Origin: Metellina segmentata | Lineage: Eukaryota > Arthropoda > Arachnida > Araneae > Tetragnathidae | Assembly (NCBI GenBank): GCA_947359465.1 | Contig: OX375872.1 | Span: 6,825,741 to 6,889,740, forward strand | Direction: 5' to 3' | Length of the DNA: 64,000 nucleotides | Shown here: one piece after another, positions 35,127-46,677 of the stretch | Numbering within the stretch: the first letter of the stretch is position 1 | How the letters are laid out: every line of letters starts with the position of its first letter | Translations under genes and position numbers: made by a program | Notes under the pieces: generated by a model | What the model saw: the letters and a program-made list of their open reading frames with translations, nothing else | The model's database searches: none | What the model was told of the DNA's origin: nothing

Positions 35127-35511
35127 CTTGTAGGCAAATAACATTGCATCCGTCTTTTCGAAATCTCAGCAATAGGGTGTTCACAATTTGGGAAGCATTT
35201 TCCGTGGTCTCCGATTCAGAATCGTACAGGACTAAAATAGCTTCTTTCCATAGTTTTAAAAACTGTTCCCTGGCATCGGTGTTGTTGATTAGACTCGAGA
35301 TATTAAGTTTCCCATTGACAAGACGCCGAAGCATGATCAAGGATGGTGGCAAAGTCAAATTGATCGCTCCCCGAATGTGGGAAGACACAAATTCTGCGTG
35401 GGACCTACAGTCCAGAAGTAACATAGCAGTCGATGGATATCGGACACTTTCGAAAACATCTTCCGCGGTGATGGATTGGGGATTCTTTTCGACATAATCT
35501 CGGGACGGCAT
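35127..35511 (-). CDS. Mkp3: MAP-kinase phosphatase, exon 1 (rhodanese-like domain)
   Basis: First coding exon, residues 1-128 plus one base. The ATG at 35511 has A at -3 and an in-frame TGA two codons upstream, which fixes the start. The rhodanese/CH2 domain shows LLLDCRSHAEFVSSHIRGAI. The kinase-interaction motif is L61-R62-R63-L64, after SLIM. Then come LVLYDSES and NVICLQG at the exon end. In this family the domain docks ERK and keeps the enzyme specific and mainly cytoplasmic. The donor GTAACT begins at 35126. Intron 1 is 19.3 kb. The class DUSP6/7/9 is clear; the symbol follows the insect orthologue name. Confidence 0.95.
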
Positions 35512-36009
35512 GTTTCAAAATATATTTGGCTCCGAGAGTCGTTCGAAAGACAAATAAATTTCTCGCTCGAGAAAACCGGAAGACTAATTCTGAACTGATT
35601 AACTTCGCGAAACACCTAACATTATCATACTCATAGTACCTGCGACAAAAATTCCACCCGTCCAGTCTACGTCGCGCTCCTGTTTTGGCACCGCTATTCT
35701 ACTACACCGGATGGAAGCCCCTTTCATGAATGTACGAGCACTCAGCCAATCGCAGCGTTCTGCTTCCTCTGATGTCATTCAAACAAACTCCGTGACGTCA
35801 ATGGCAGGCTTCTGCGGTGCGACACAAGGCAGAGGAGCGCGGGAAGAATGGCAGGACAAATTCGGAAAGAATTTGGTTTCAATTGTATTGACTGTAGAAA
35901 CAAACTGAACTGGGCAGTGATATTTTGATAATCTATTATTATTTTCTTGTTAGACGGATCATTGAATTGTATCGCCATATGTTTATCGTATTGTTGTAGT
36001 TATTTGATT
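35512..36009. other. 5' untranslated region and promoter zone of the phosphatase
   Basis: Upstream of the start codon on the minus strand, relatively GC-richer (gcgctcctg, ctcgcgcgag-like pieces) than the surrounding DNA. I see no convincing TATA box or initiator, and no splice acceptor that would demand a non-coding first exon. Confidence 0.3.
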
Positions 36010-36205
36010 TAAGCAACACAACGGGTTATTGGGATCAAACCCGAAGGGAAAATAACTCGTAATTTTGAATCATATCGTTACACCAGAGCTGACACTCCAC
36101 TATGTAAACGTCCACACCATGCCAACGTGAGGACATACGAGGCCACGATAGAACCCCTTCTACACGATTGTCTTTGGTAGGATTTGAACTCCAACTTCGG
36201 GTTCC
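36010..36205 (-). repeat. SINE A fragment
   Basis: Minus-strand partial copy: acacaacgggttattg, cacgatagaaccccttctacacgattgtctttgg. It is more diverged than the two copies that follow. Confidence 0.6.
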
Positions 36206-36310
36206 ATTTGAATTGTCAGAATCTATCCGAGAGAATACCAAAAGTCGTTAGTACCGGAATGTCAATTGGTTGAATCTCTCTTTTAGATAAGAATTATAAT
36301 GGATGGGAAT

Positions 36311-36596
36311 GTCGTACTAGAGCAACGTTCTATTGACGACGGTCCTGGATCGATTCCCTAAGGAAAAAAACGAGGACGCCACCACGTAATTTTGAACCAC
36401 GGTCAGATGACGAGGCAACACCTGAGCTGGCACTCTCCAAACTTCCACATCAACCCTACGTAAGGACTTTCGGCCACGACAGATTTAAGGTGCCGCCTCT
36501 ACACCATACGCTTACGAACATCCATGCACTGACCCGGATTCGGACCAGGAACCTTCCGATCTAGAGGCTAACACCTTAACCACCAGACCGGAAGAA
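36311..36596 (-). repeat. SINE A, near-complete, minus strand
   Basis: Starts gtcgtactagagcaac and ends with the tRNA-derived head: ggattcggaccagg, the box B inverse with one change, then gaggctaacaccttaaccac, the box A inverse. About 290 bp. It is the inverted partner of the copy at 36741-37045. A related segment, gtcaattg..tgaatctc.cttttagata, precedes both (about 36259-36288 and 36713-36738). Confidence 0.8.
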
Positions 36597-36740
36597 TTAA
36601 GGATTAATATTTTAGGCGTGAATCTTGCATTATTTAATTGTTTGAAAATTTCTACCCAAGAGTAAATTCGAATCTACTTTGTCAAATGCCAAAAATAGAA
36701 ATGTGAATCGGGTCAATTGTAGAATCTCCCTTTTAGATAT

Positions 36741-37045
36741 GGCCGACCAACCGGTATAGTGGTTAAGGTGTTAGCCTCTAGATCGGAAGGTTCCTGGTTC
36801 GAATCCGGGCATGGATGTTTGTAAACGTATGGTGTAGAGGCGGCTGGCGCACCTTAAATCTGTCGTGGCCGAAAGTCCTCACATTGGGTTGGCGTGGAAG
36901 TTTGGAGAGTGCCAGCTCAGGTGTTTATTCGTCATCTGACCGTGGTTTAAAATTACGAGGCGTTGTCCTCGGATCTTTCCCTTAAGGGACTGATCCCGGA
37001 CCGTCGTCAATAGCCCGTTGTGTTGCTCTAGTACGACGTTGACTA
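36741..37045 (+). repeat. SINE A, complete tRNA-derived SINE
   Basis: Head with box A TAGTGGTTAAGGTGTTAG (about 36757-36774) and a perfect box B GGTTCGAATCC at 36796-36806, an internal RNA polymerase III promoter. The tRNA-unrelated body ends gttgtgttgctctagtacgacg. It defines the family found in about ten pieces across the window. The head resembles a tRNA, but the body and copy number show it is a SINE. Confidence 0.85.
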
Positions 37046-37114
37046 AAATTACACTTCCAATTACCCTTTAAGATATATGTAATATGAATTAAATAAGAAC
37101 CGAATGACGTAGAT

Positions 37115-37584
37115 CAGGGGTGGTCAACCTTTTACACACCATGCGTCAATTTTTTTCAGACACGAGTTCGGAGAATACCTTTTCTACCTACTTACGTTCA
37201 GGGGGAAATAGGGATAAGGGTTAGGATCTCCTTCGCTTAGGGGAGGAAGAGAAATAATTGTCACGCCGACTAAATTAATTAATATGCGACAATTTAAGAG
37301 ATACACATTTATTGGAGCACTAATCTACAAAAATGAGGAAGATCTCTAGAACGACAGGGAGATCGTTGTCTTGGACCCCACTGATGGTGCTACAGCTGTG
37401 ACGGAGAGTCTCGATTGGTGAAGACTGTATGAATTGAACTGAGAGCACTCTGGTGTTAAAAATATGGAGAGGGTTAAGTTATGGCGCCCACTTCAAAAGA
37501 GTAAGTAGGCGCAAGGATGCAATGCGCCATTTGTAATCATCCAATGCACCACGTTTGTCGCATGCGCCACAGGTTGGTAGACTG
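37115..37584. mobile_element. hAT-type MITE, 8-bp duplication ACGTAGAT
   Basis: CAGGGGTGGTCAACC at 37115 and the inverted ...GGTTGGTAGACTG ending 37584. ACGTAGAT stands at 37107-37114 and 37585-37592. The ends differ from those of the 22187/31321 pair, so this is a second hAT MITE family. 470 bp, no coding. Confidence 0.85.
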
Positions 37585-37592
37585 ACGTAGAT

Positions 37593-38054
37593 AAAAGTTG
37601 CTGTAATGTACATATGCAGAATGAGCTCAACTAAATAGACGTAGATAATATTGATACTTCACAGATGGGGTCGTACGTCTTATCGCTTTGGAAAAATAAT
37701 TTCCAAGTCTGACTCTTCGTATAATAATAATTTTGCTTTTTTCATAAGGTTGTCTTCGTTGACCTATTTTATACGTATTATTTAAAGCTAGGTTTAGGTT
37801 TGTTTGTTTTTATAGTGCTTTCTAGAGTTAGGATTTTGATAACCTAAAACTTGCTGGAAATGCTCTGTAAAAAAAGCATTCATGACCAATAAACTAGAAA
37901 AATGCTTTAAAAAAAAGAAAAAGACCTAAAAACTTTAAACTTTTTGAAAAAAATTCTAAAACCGAATTTGAACATCCTGTATGCGACACAAAAAACACTT
38001 TAAGAGTTTTTTTTGGCTTGAGGAAGAAATTTTTACTGTGAGAAAGGCGTAAAA
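37593..38054. other. Unassigned intergenic sequence
   Basis: AT-rich, without identifiable ends or coding. Confidence 0.45.
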
Positions 38055-38613
38055 CACTGCTCAAAAAAATTAGGGGGGAGGCAAAGCAAAAGAGTGAAGA
38101 AATCCATGCGAGACAGCCATGCATGGGCATAAAATGTGGAAGTACATATATATTAAAGTGTGGTACTGAAAACGAGAGACCAAATTATCATGAATGGGAA
38201 TTTTAATTCTTTGAAATGATATCAAGAACACGAAGAGACGCTCTAAGGCACTAATTTGGATACCTATAAATGACAAAAAAATCGTTGTTTCAAGTTGGTG
38301 ACCTCGAACTGCTAAGACTTCTGCACACCTGTTTCCATCGATGCGATAAGGTTATCGATAAGACTTGGGGGAATTCTGTTCCACTCTTCAAGAAATGCTA
38401 TCTCTAAGTCCCGGACAGTCAACGGATATATTGGTCTCGCTGCAATGCGTCGTCCGAGTGTGTACCAGACATTCTCGATCGGATTTAAGACAGGAGAGCA
38501 TGTTGGCCACTCCATAAGCTTTATATTGTTTCCGTTTCAAGCATGTTCTCCATAATTTGAGCTGCATGATATTAGACATTCTAATGCATTAAAATAAAGG
38601 AATCTTAAGATAC

Positions 38614-38980
38614 ATGAACTGCGGTAGCTCAGGCAGTAGAGCGTCGGGCTCGCATCGGAAGGGTTGTGGTTCCTGTAATTCTGATGGTTGCGAGATCGGA
38701 CCTGGCTAAAGACCGTCGTGTTCGTTAATGGTGGCTGGGGCACGTTAAATAGGTCGTGGTCACAAAGTCCCCCATGTTCCCATACCAAATCAATACCTCT
38801 GGGGGTACCTGATCAGGGAGTTATCGGCCTCTGAATGGGATCTAAATTACGATATGTGTGAGTGAATGGATGTGTGAAAGGGATCTTCCTGTAAAACGGA
38901 TGTGTCATGCATGAAGAAGTCCAACCCTCCGGGGCAATGGCACCCCCAGTTGGGCCATATATGGTACGCACGACAACAAC
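38614..38980 (+). repeat. SINE C, tRNA-derived, 13-bp target duplication
   Basis: AATCTTAAGATAC flanks both sides (38601-38613, 38981-38993), an exact target duplication. Head: gcggtagctcaggcagtagagcg, a box-A-like stretch, and ggttgcgagatcggacc, a weak box B. The tail is a short acaac repeat. It lies inside the Tc1 transposase coding region, which continues on both sides. Confidence 0.88.
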
Positions 38981-39785
38981 AATCTTAAGATACGACATAA
39001 GGTCTCAGTATCTGGTCTGCATACCTTTGACCTGTCAAAGTGCCATTCCGAACAAGATACAGGTCCGTACGTCCTTCTATGCTGATCCATGCCATCATTC
39101 CACCTCGTCTGTACTTTCCATACCAGAACACGTCGGGTGTCACACTCCAATCTCGATGTTCCTCAGTCTAACTTGATCGGACTGTCTTGAGGTCAAAGGA
39201 ATGCACACCATTGGCACACTCTGATGAAGCCAATTTCGAGAAGAAACTGTCTTTGCAGCATTGAGTCGTAACATTCGATACTGATCATCAGTTGCTGTGA
39301 TAGCACGTGCACTAACATTCCCTGTTCCTTGGAATCGATTCCACTACACTCCTTTGTGTTTATCCTTATCCTAAGCCATGGTTTCCGGTAAATCAACTTT
39401 TCAACCTTTTTTCCAAAAAACTTTCAACAGTTGCGTTTTTTGAAAAAATGAAGCTGATGTGAAATTTCAGGTCCACCGTTCGGGATGTTCCACTTAGGTG
39501 CTGTCAAAGTTTTGTTTGCAACATTTCAACTCGGTTTTATCTACTCCGTTATCACTAGCACTAGCTGTCTTTTACTTCGAACATACCAAGAGGATAGACG
39601 CCCCACATATATACATATACACAAGCATTTTCATTTCAATTGTTTAAATTTCAAATCAATGTTTTTAAAATCATATTGTTTTTACAAAATATTGTACTAC
39701 TTGTAAGTCGTTAAGATTTTTATCGTAAAATTAAATTGATTGAAACTATAAATTTAGATTCTAATTTTTCAATTGAACGAATCCA

Positions 39786-40110
39786 AGCTTCCGAATTGAT
39801 TGGTAGAACGTGGAAAAGTGCAGCTTCTGTCTAGAAATGGTTTTCGGGAGACGGAAATTTTCCGTCCAAACCAAGCAGCAATTCTGGACCATTTCTTTGC
39901 CATCAGTGAAGAAATGAACAAGACGGATGAAAAGTCCGTAAATTGTTCGCAATCATCAGATTTTTGTGCTCAACAGACAACATTTCCGACAAAACTATTG
40001 CACCAGATTTCGCCTGTAGTCAAACTAGAAGAAAGACCCAGAAAGAGAAAGTCGGCTTCCATCCCAATAACACATCCAAGAAAAACAGTTCAACAAACGT
40101 AACAAGGTAC
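39786..40110 (+). pseudogene. Pogo-like transposase C-terminal fragment
   Basis: Plus-strand frame with RNGFRETEIFRPNQAAI, then a low-complexity stretch and PRKRKSASIP. This matches the end of pogo/jerky-type DDE transposases, where a GFR.TGI.P.N block is followed by a basic PRKRK tail. Weak traces continue to about 40260. The catalytic part is absent. It is antisense to the surrounding Tc1 element. Confidence 0.45.
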
Positions 40111-41109
40111 CAAAAAAGCTGATGGACAACTAAAGTGATCCTGTATGCAACTGCCTCTAAAACTATTATGCTATACAAGAATGGGTAGGATTGGATCAAA
40201 TGTGTTTAGTGTCGAAATGGTAACATGAATCATGTATAACGTATGTGGAATATTTGCAAAAATTGCAGAGAACAAAAAGAAAAACTCGTAATAGGATATT
40301 TTCGAAATATTTTGGAATACTTTAACTGCGTAATAATCTTTTAATACTTTTTAAACAAATAATTTTGTAATTTTCTAGCAAAAACTTAATTATTTTTTTA
40401 ATAGTTTTAATGTGTATTTTACTATAAATTTTGTTTGTTTTATTTGAAATGCGTTTTATTAAAAACTTTTTGCATCCTGTCTATGGTTGTTCTATATCAC
40501 TACTTTATAAATGAATGCTAAGGTAGTATTTTCTTAAAATCACTTGCTTTTAATATGTTATATTCAGTTAAAATCTTTTAAAAATAACTGATTTTTACAT
40601 CTCTCCCATGTAAGTGAACTTTGGGAGAGATAGCCAAATGTAGTGTGCCACCAATTTTTTTACAATATGGTAAAAAACAACTATTCAGTATTGATAAACA
40701 TTAACTGTTATGTATTGCCACAAATTTTCGTTTTTATTGTTAATACCCAATTTATTTTATAACGTATTTTCCTTAAGTTAAGCATCTGTCCCAGAATTAC
40801 CTTATATCACTTTTCGGCTATTTCACGTCATGAACGTTGATTTGCATATGAAATTTTCTTCTGTTTTCTGCTACACTTTAGACTATGGCTGTTTTGTTTT
40901 ACGTTAGTTTTAAGTACAATTATTTGCATAGTTTCGTTAAAACCATGTGCTCTCCTAATTTTTTGAGCAGTGTATTTCAAACATGTTTTAAATGTGTTAC
41001 AAAAAAAAAATCTAAACAATGCCAGTCAAATTTTTTTTATTTGCTTTGCTTTCTTTCGATGGAAGCGTTTGAACGCAGAAAATGGAATTTGATTTCTCGA
41101 TCACAAAGG

Positions 41110-41580
41110 TCATGTGTGAAAAAATATATAAAAGTTACAATTTAAAAATTATTTATTAAAAGAAAATCATATTTTTAGGTATCGATCAAATGTGAAATTT
41201 TCAGCAGATTTCAAATCCGTTGAAATTTTTACTATATCTTTAACGATCTAGAAGATAGAAAAATAACTACACAACTCCCGTTAAAACTTATTATTTGTTT
41301 TGTTCTTCGGCTGAAAGCGTTGCTAGTAAAATCAAACGGAAACACGGAAAAAATAAATTTAGAATTTGTCATATCTTTATGCTGTTGCCATTCAAAGGAA
41401 AACAATAATAATTAAATTCGTTTTAAAATGCTCTTGATGGAATTTTAAAATTCGGACTTCGTACAAAAATTACAAAAAATTCGGACTACCTGTGTGCCAA
41501 ATCCCATCACTGTAAGTGCCATAGATTCACCAGGAGCGTACACACATACAAACAAACACTTCCTTTTATAATAGTAGAGA
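41110..41580 (-). mobile_element. Helitron copy, 5' end intact, 3' truncated
   Basis: Minus-strand start TCTCTACTATTATAAAAGG at 41580, with A before it on that strand. Body pieces ggtagtccgaa, ctatcttcta and ggatttgaaatct are shared with the other copies. The 3' hairpin is missing and the match fades near 41110. Confidence 0.65.
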
Positions 41581-41639
41581 TTGCAGGCCAGCGAGGCGTT
41601 ACTCGTGACAGAATTCACTCTTCGCATAAAATTCGAACT

Positions 41640-42055
41640 ACCTGAGGTATCGATCTGGTGTAAAATTTTACACACATTTCAAATCCGTTGAAATTTTCAC
41701 TGTAACTTTAACGATCGCGAAGATAGAAATTTGGACTAAAGCATGAGAACAAAATAAAAACGCCAGTCAAAATTTTTTTATTTTCTTTTCGTTTCACTTC
41801 GTTAGAATCGTTTGTGCTCATTAAATGAAAGGAAATTTTTTTTATATAATATTTGATCTCTTCATGCTGTTGCCATTCTAAGGAAAACAAATAATAAATT
41901 AATTAATTTCAAACTGTTCTAGATTTAATTTTAAAATTCGGGCTCCGAGGTTAATTCAGTCACCTTTAGGACTACCTGTGTGCCAAAATTCATCACTGTA
42001 AGTCCTATAGATTCGCCTGGACTTCGCACGCAGACACTTCCTTTTAGAAAACTCG
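41640..42055 (-). mobile_element. Helitron fragment
   Basis: Second minus-strand piece directly behind the previous one, with ttctaaaaggaagtgtctg at its 5' side and the shared aacggatttgaaatgtg body. Both exact ends are lost. The large transposon at 42069 inserted next to its 5' side. Confidence 0.55.
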
Positions 42056-42587
42056 AGATAATAATCAGTAGGGTGGAGCGAAAAACACGAATTTCGGAAA
42101 TTGAAAACGCCTATCGTGGGAATAGTTGGAGACTACCATGCTTATTAATAAAACAAAATATGAGCTAAATCAATTAATATTTTCAGGTGCCAAAATCACT
42201 TTGAAATTTCGAAATTTTGCCATTTTTTTCACAAAAATAATAATAACGCATTTAAAAAATTTAATACATCTTATTTAAAGCAATGGGTGGGTGAAATGAA
42301 CTTCCCTGCGTGTAAAAAAAAAAAAGTTTTACACCTGAAATTATCCCGGAAAATATAAAATTTCCCCTTTTTTTAGACCGCCATCACGAGCGTCTCAACT
42401 CCTCTCAATAGACTCATCATTGCGACCGGGGCTTCCCCTTGCAGCTCTTCGCTGTTTTTGCACTATGAAAACAACCCAGAACTCAGCACGAGGAGGTGGC
42501 TGCATATCGAATTCCACCCCCCTAAAAATTTCAATTTAAGTTACTTGCTTACCCTAAAAATTTAAATTGAAGTTTCTGGTAAGTGGT

Positions 42588-44809
42588 TTAGCTTAAAAGT
42601 GGTTGATATTGCCTTTTGGTTTCAAATCTGCGTAAAGAAAGTCTAGAAGCAATTCTTGACCGAATAAATCCATATCGTGCCTCTGTACCACATGCTGTAC
42701 TATATGCTTCAGTTACTAATTTAACGCAACTTTGTACTGCTTGCGAATAGCATGGAAAGTTAAACATGTTACTATTGGTTGGAACGTCTAGAATCATAAA
42801 CTTGAGTTGATCATCAGAAAGAGATACTGTAAGTGGAGGATATGTAATGGAATTTGATTGCCATTCAATTAGATTTATGTAATCGTCTGCTTCGTAGTTT
42901 AACTTGGGAATTTTGAACTCTCGAATATTCTTTCCAACTTTATTTTTTTGTCTAAATTTTAAATTCTTCTAAGGCTCAATTCTCTGACGTGTGTGTTTTC
43001 GATCATCAGCTAACATTGCCAATGTAATATTTTATGGATGGGCATGATAAGCATTTCTTTGCAAAGTTATATCGATTACAATTGATAAATTGTTGGCAAA
43101 AATCTCGATTTATTTAAAATATTGTAAAAATGAAGATTTCCGTACCGACATGATGACTTACTTTTAATTTTAAACCACACATATGAGTGTACCTTCGCAG
43201 CATACTCTATTAATATTTTCAAGTTTTGGGTTGTATCTTCTGTTGAAACATATAACCTTAAAATTCTATTTGCCGTCGTCAACCATCTGGAATGATTCAA
43301 TTTTCCTGGATCTTTTTGTGACAAGCTTAATGGAATATATTTATTTGATATTCCTGTGCACATTTCTCAAAGGTATCGTTGATCAATGCTAAGATTCTCT
43401 AGGACAATTTCTGGCAAAGTTACTTCTATCTTTTCAAAGTTTGTTAAAGGCAATTTTTCACAAGATTCTAACATTTTTCCAATTTCTCCGCTGTATCCTT
43501 TTGTTCCAGTGGTTTTCCCTTCTAAATATTCCAACAAATGACGTAAAGGTAGCTGGGTAGCTCATTTGTATGTAATAAACAAATAAACCAAGGCACAGGA
43601 CGTCCTAAAATGAGCTGGATTTGTCGAATGACTCCATTTTTCAAACCTGTATTTACCACTGTACCATCACAAGCAACCACTTACGTCTAAGAAAAATCGA
43701 CATTTTTCTCCAAAAAAGTTAAAATACTTGTTTTAATATTTTGAGAAGAGCCAGTTGTAGGAGTGACATGTCCCATATATTTTGATCCTGGTTCTAGTAT
43801 TAGAACGATATATTCTTCTGCTACCGCCTTTCTTGCAATCTTTTCTCTTTAATTATTACTAAAGTTTAATCCTTTCGCTCATAAAAGTATATTCCATATT
43901 CTGATAAAGAGGTAGTTTCCTCATTTTTCCTTTTCAGGTAGCTGCTGGTCTTTGTCCTTTCTCTTCTAATTTTACTACAATCAACCATGTTAGAAGAATC
44001 ATCCTTGGAAATTTTTCCCATATCCTTCAAAGCAGCAGTTTTTAGAATTGCTGCCTATCTATCAGAAACACTAGTTCTGTCACAACCCTGAGCTACATTT
44101 GGAAGTTTAGTTCTCGTTTGTGAAGTTGAAGGAGAATTATTATCAATGATTGTGTTTATATTGTCATTAGAGTTCTTAAGCAAATTAAAACTCAAAGTAG
44201 TTCCCTTAATAGAGGGCAAGAGTATTTTGGATTGTTTTCCTTCATAATCTTTGAGCTGAACGTTTTGGCTCTCTTCTTCTCTTTCTTTACGCTGAAATCT
44301 TTTCTTCAAGCATTTTGCTGGTTTTAACGTCAACATTTCCAATGACCATTTTTCGAAATGTCCTTTGATCTGTTAAAAAAGCTCATTCAGCAATAGGTAC
44401 TTTCATTTTGAAAGTACAACTTAGAAAGTTCTTACATTTACATATGCTAATATCAAATAGATATTTTTCTGTTGATTCCCTGAAGGATACAACCTTTTTC
44501 GAGAAATCTAGTTTGCCAGTATTTTTTAATAATTTCTTAATATTTCTATATGCTTTATGGTATTTTTTCAGCATATATATTATTTGTTGGTTTGTTACAG
44601 TTTGAATCGAACTTTTACCCCATAATCCTTTAAGCTCTTAAATTAAAATTGAACATACACATCAGCCACATACTAGCATCTCTTTTATAATCTTTCTGTA
44701 TGTAAATATATTACTTCATAACATCTGCATATGTTGGAAGCATGTTAGGCTTTATTATTTCAACCATTCCAAACACTGGAGATACATCTACTGATCGTGT
44801 CCTAGGCAT
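42588..44809 (-). pseudogene. Decayed transposase of the 5.56-kb element, unnamed family
   Basis: From MPRTRSVDVSPVFG at 44809, interrupted by several stops and shifts. Readable blocks in order: NMLPTYADVMK; KKYHKAYRNIKKLL; KYLFDISICKCKNFLSCTFK, with CxC and a later Cys that could bind metal; KLPNVAQGCDRTSVSDR; LNHSRWLTTANRILRLYV; VHSYVWFKIKSKSSC; then FKIPKLNYEADDYINLIEWQ, NFPCYSQAVQSCVKLVTEA and DGFIRSR-like YGFIRSRIASR before the stop at 42588. About 740 codons. I recall similar uncharacterised multi-copy proteins in arthropods and cnidarians. Being bracketed by inverted ends makes it the likely transposase. Confidence 0.6.
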
Positions 44810-45310
44810 TTCGATTAATTCACAGAACCGTGTATCCTTAACAAACCAAACCCAAACCAAACTGAACTTAAAGATTAAAATTCTATGTAAAAAATATCTA
44901 AAATAAGTAAAAATAAACAGTAAAATACGCACCACCAAACGAAAGTAAATGAATTTGAACAAAGGACTTTCCTCGATAGACTAGATCGGTAGGGCATTTG
45001 CAGGAGCATACACCTACTAGATATTTACAAAAAAGTAGTTTTTAAAGAAATCCAGACACCTCGACTCCATGTGGTGAAATATGAGTTATTTATAAACAAG
45101 CGAAGAAAGCCCCCATGCACCCTTGTAGCATAGAGCCATTCATGAGATCGAAAAAGCTGTTGTACTATTAACCTTAAACCAGATTTGGCTTCATATCACC
45201 ATGCCACGTAAACAATCTTGGCGATACCTTCGCCTGCGTAATGGAAACATTATCGTGCTTTCACCTTTTAGAACCAAATAAGCACAAAATAAATAAAATG
45301 TGTTGATTTT

Positions 45311-45386
45311 GTAAAAATTACGGAGTTCGTGCTTATTTTGTAAAAAATACGAAGTTCGTGCTTATTTTGTAAAAAATACGGAGTTC
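45311..45386. repeat. 29-bp tandem repeat, 2.6 copies
   Basis: Units gtaaaaa(t/a)tacg(g/a)agttcgtgcttatttt at 45311-45339 and 45340-45368, and a partial third to 45386. Copies differ at only two or three positions, so the array is young. It lies in the non-coding part of the 5.56-kb transposon. Confidence 0.85.
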
Positions 45387-46304
45387 AAACAGATAATTTC
45401 GCATAAAGTATTTTTACTGTATGATTTTGCGTACTTTGAACCAATATTTCATAAAAGCAAAGTTTCTTAGCATGCCAATTTTTTCTACTTTGCTGACTTA
45501 AAATGTTTATAAACTAAAGATATTTAAAAAACAGTGATGCACAAAGTTGAAAATTCAATGTGATATTAATGATTTTACATCACTTTGTTAATTTTGAAAA
45601 TATGTGTTATGATTTAAAAACTTGTAAGTAATAATTATTAGATTTTGAAACAGATTTTGTTTTTCAAATACGTTTTCACTGTGAATAAATTTCATGGCTT
45701 TTGGACAAGCGTTTAAAAATACATATGCAGGAAGATCATTGACATTTTTTTAATGACTCAGATAAATAAGTATGCCATACTCTAACAGAAGCACTTAAGT
45801 TACATAGATTACATCAGGTCAATTCCTTGAAATATAGGACAGTCAAGAGAAAATAATTTCAAAAATTTTTATCTCAGCTTTTTTAAGATTTTTCCATACT
45901 GTTTTAAAGTATAGAGAAGCAAAGAACGCACAAATAAAAATTAAGAAACGAAATCATGACTAAAAAATACAGAAAAGCCCCATCCAATGAAGACAAGCCA
46001 ATGAAAATGACATTATCTGTACTGTTAAAAAATTTAAATAAATGAACAATTGACATATTCGAAAGAAAAGGATTTTAAATTGATGCAAAATGTGTTTACA
46101 TTTAGTTTCCATTAAATACACAAATTAATCAGTGACCTTTAAACAAAGTTAATTTATTATTTATACTTCTCAATTTTTTTGGAGGTCTTCGTTATAAACT
46201 AACTACATGATGTAGCTTTATTTTAAAATATTAAAAAAAATACTGATTTTATCAACAAACATTTGTGTTATCTGATTTCACAGCTCAAACGATTCCACAA
46301 CGAA

Positions 46305-46677
46305 CATTTTGTCTGGTATTGTTTAGTTCTTTTCTTGTAAAATCGAAATCGTTAAAGATGGATTGAAAATTTCAACGGATATGAAATCTGGGGAAATTTT
46401 ACACTAAAAAAGCTACCTTGATTTTCTTTTAATTCATAATTTTTCAATTAAATATTTATATTTTCGCAAGAGATCGTGACGTCACGCCGATTAGATTTCT
46501 TCGCAATTCGAATTTTGCCGAATTCGACAATGCCAAGACTATCACGGCGTTGCCCGTGGTTTTGGTTTGCGATCCAAACCATTGATGATAATATTCATAA
46601 TTTGGTTTGCGAAGCAAACCTATAACTCCACAAAAGCAACTGGCACGGCAACTCCGGGCTAGCCAAGAAGTGACTAG
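46305..46677 (+). mobile_element. Helitron copy, 3' end intact, 5' truncated
   Basis: Ends with ccgggctagccaagaagtgactag and a following T, a mutated hairpin plus CTAG (46674-46677). The body has atttcaacgg, ttttcgcaagagatcgtgacgtcacgcc and ggtttgcgaagcaaacc, shared with the copies at 10762 and 57983. It sits inside the 5.56-kb transposon. Confidence 0.65.

Larger units (their letters stand above)
38055..40972 (-). mobile_element. Tc1-like transposon swollen by later insertions
   Basis: CACTGCTCAAAAAAATTAGG at 38055 and the inverted copy ending CAGTG at 40972, followed by TA. The transposase is on the minus strand and badly frameshifted. 38312-38600 holds the C-terminal block WPTCSPVLNPIENVW with the third acidic residue. 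38994-39400 holds central pieces such as TRRVLVW and NGTLTGQ. A SINE (38614-38980) splits them, and a pogo-like fragment lies at 39786-40110. Without these the element would be of ordinary Tc1 length. Confidence 0.65.

Noticed and set aside
35087..35497. 136-residue plus-strand ORF
   Set aside because: It is the antisense shadow of the phosphatase exon 1, which has splice sites, conserved motifs and a clear start.
36757..36806. tRNA gene
   Set aside because: Good box A and box B, but no clean cloverleaf. It continues into a body repeated elsewhere in the window, so it is a SINE head.
38620..38710. tRNA gene
   Set aside because: The tagctcaggcagtagagcg stretch looks like a tRNA, but it is part of a retroposed 367-bp SINE with a target duplication.
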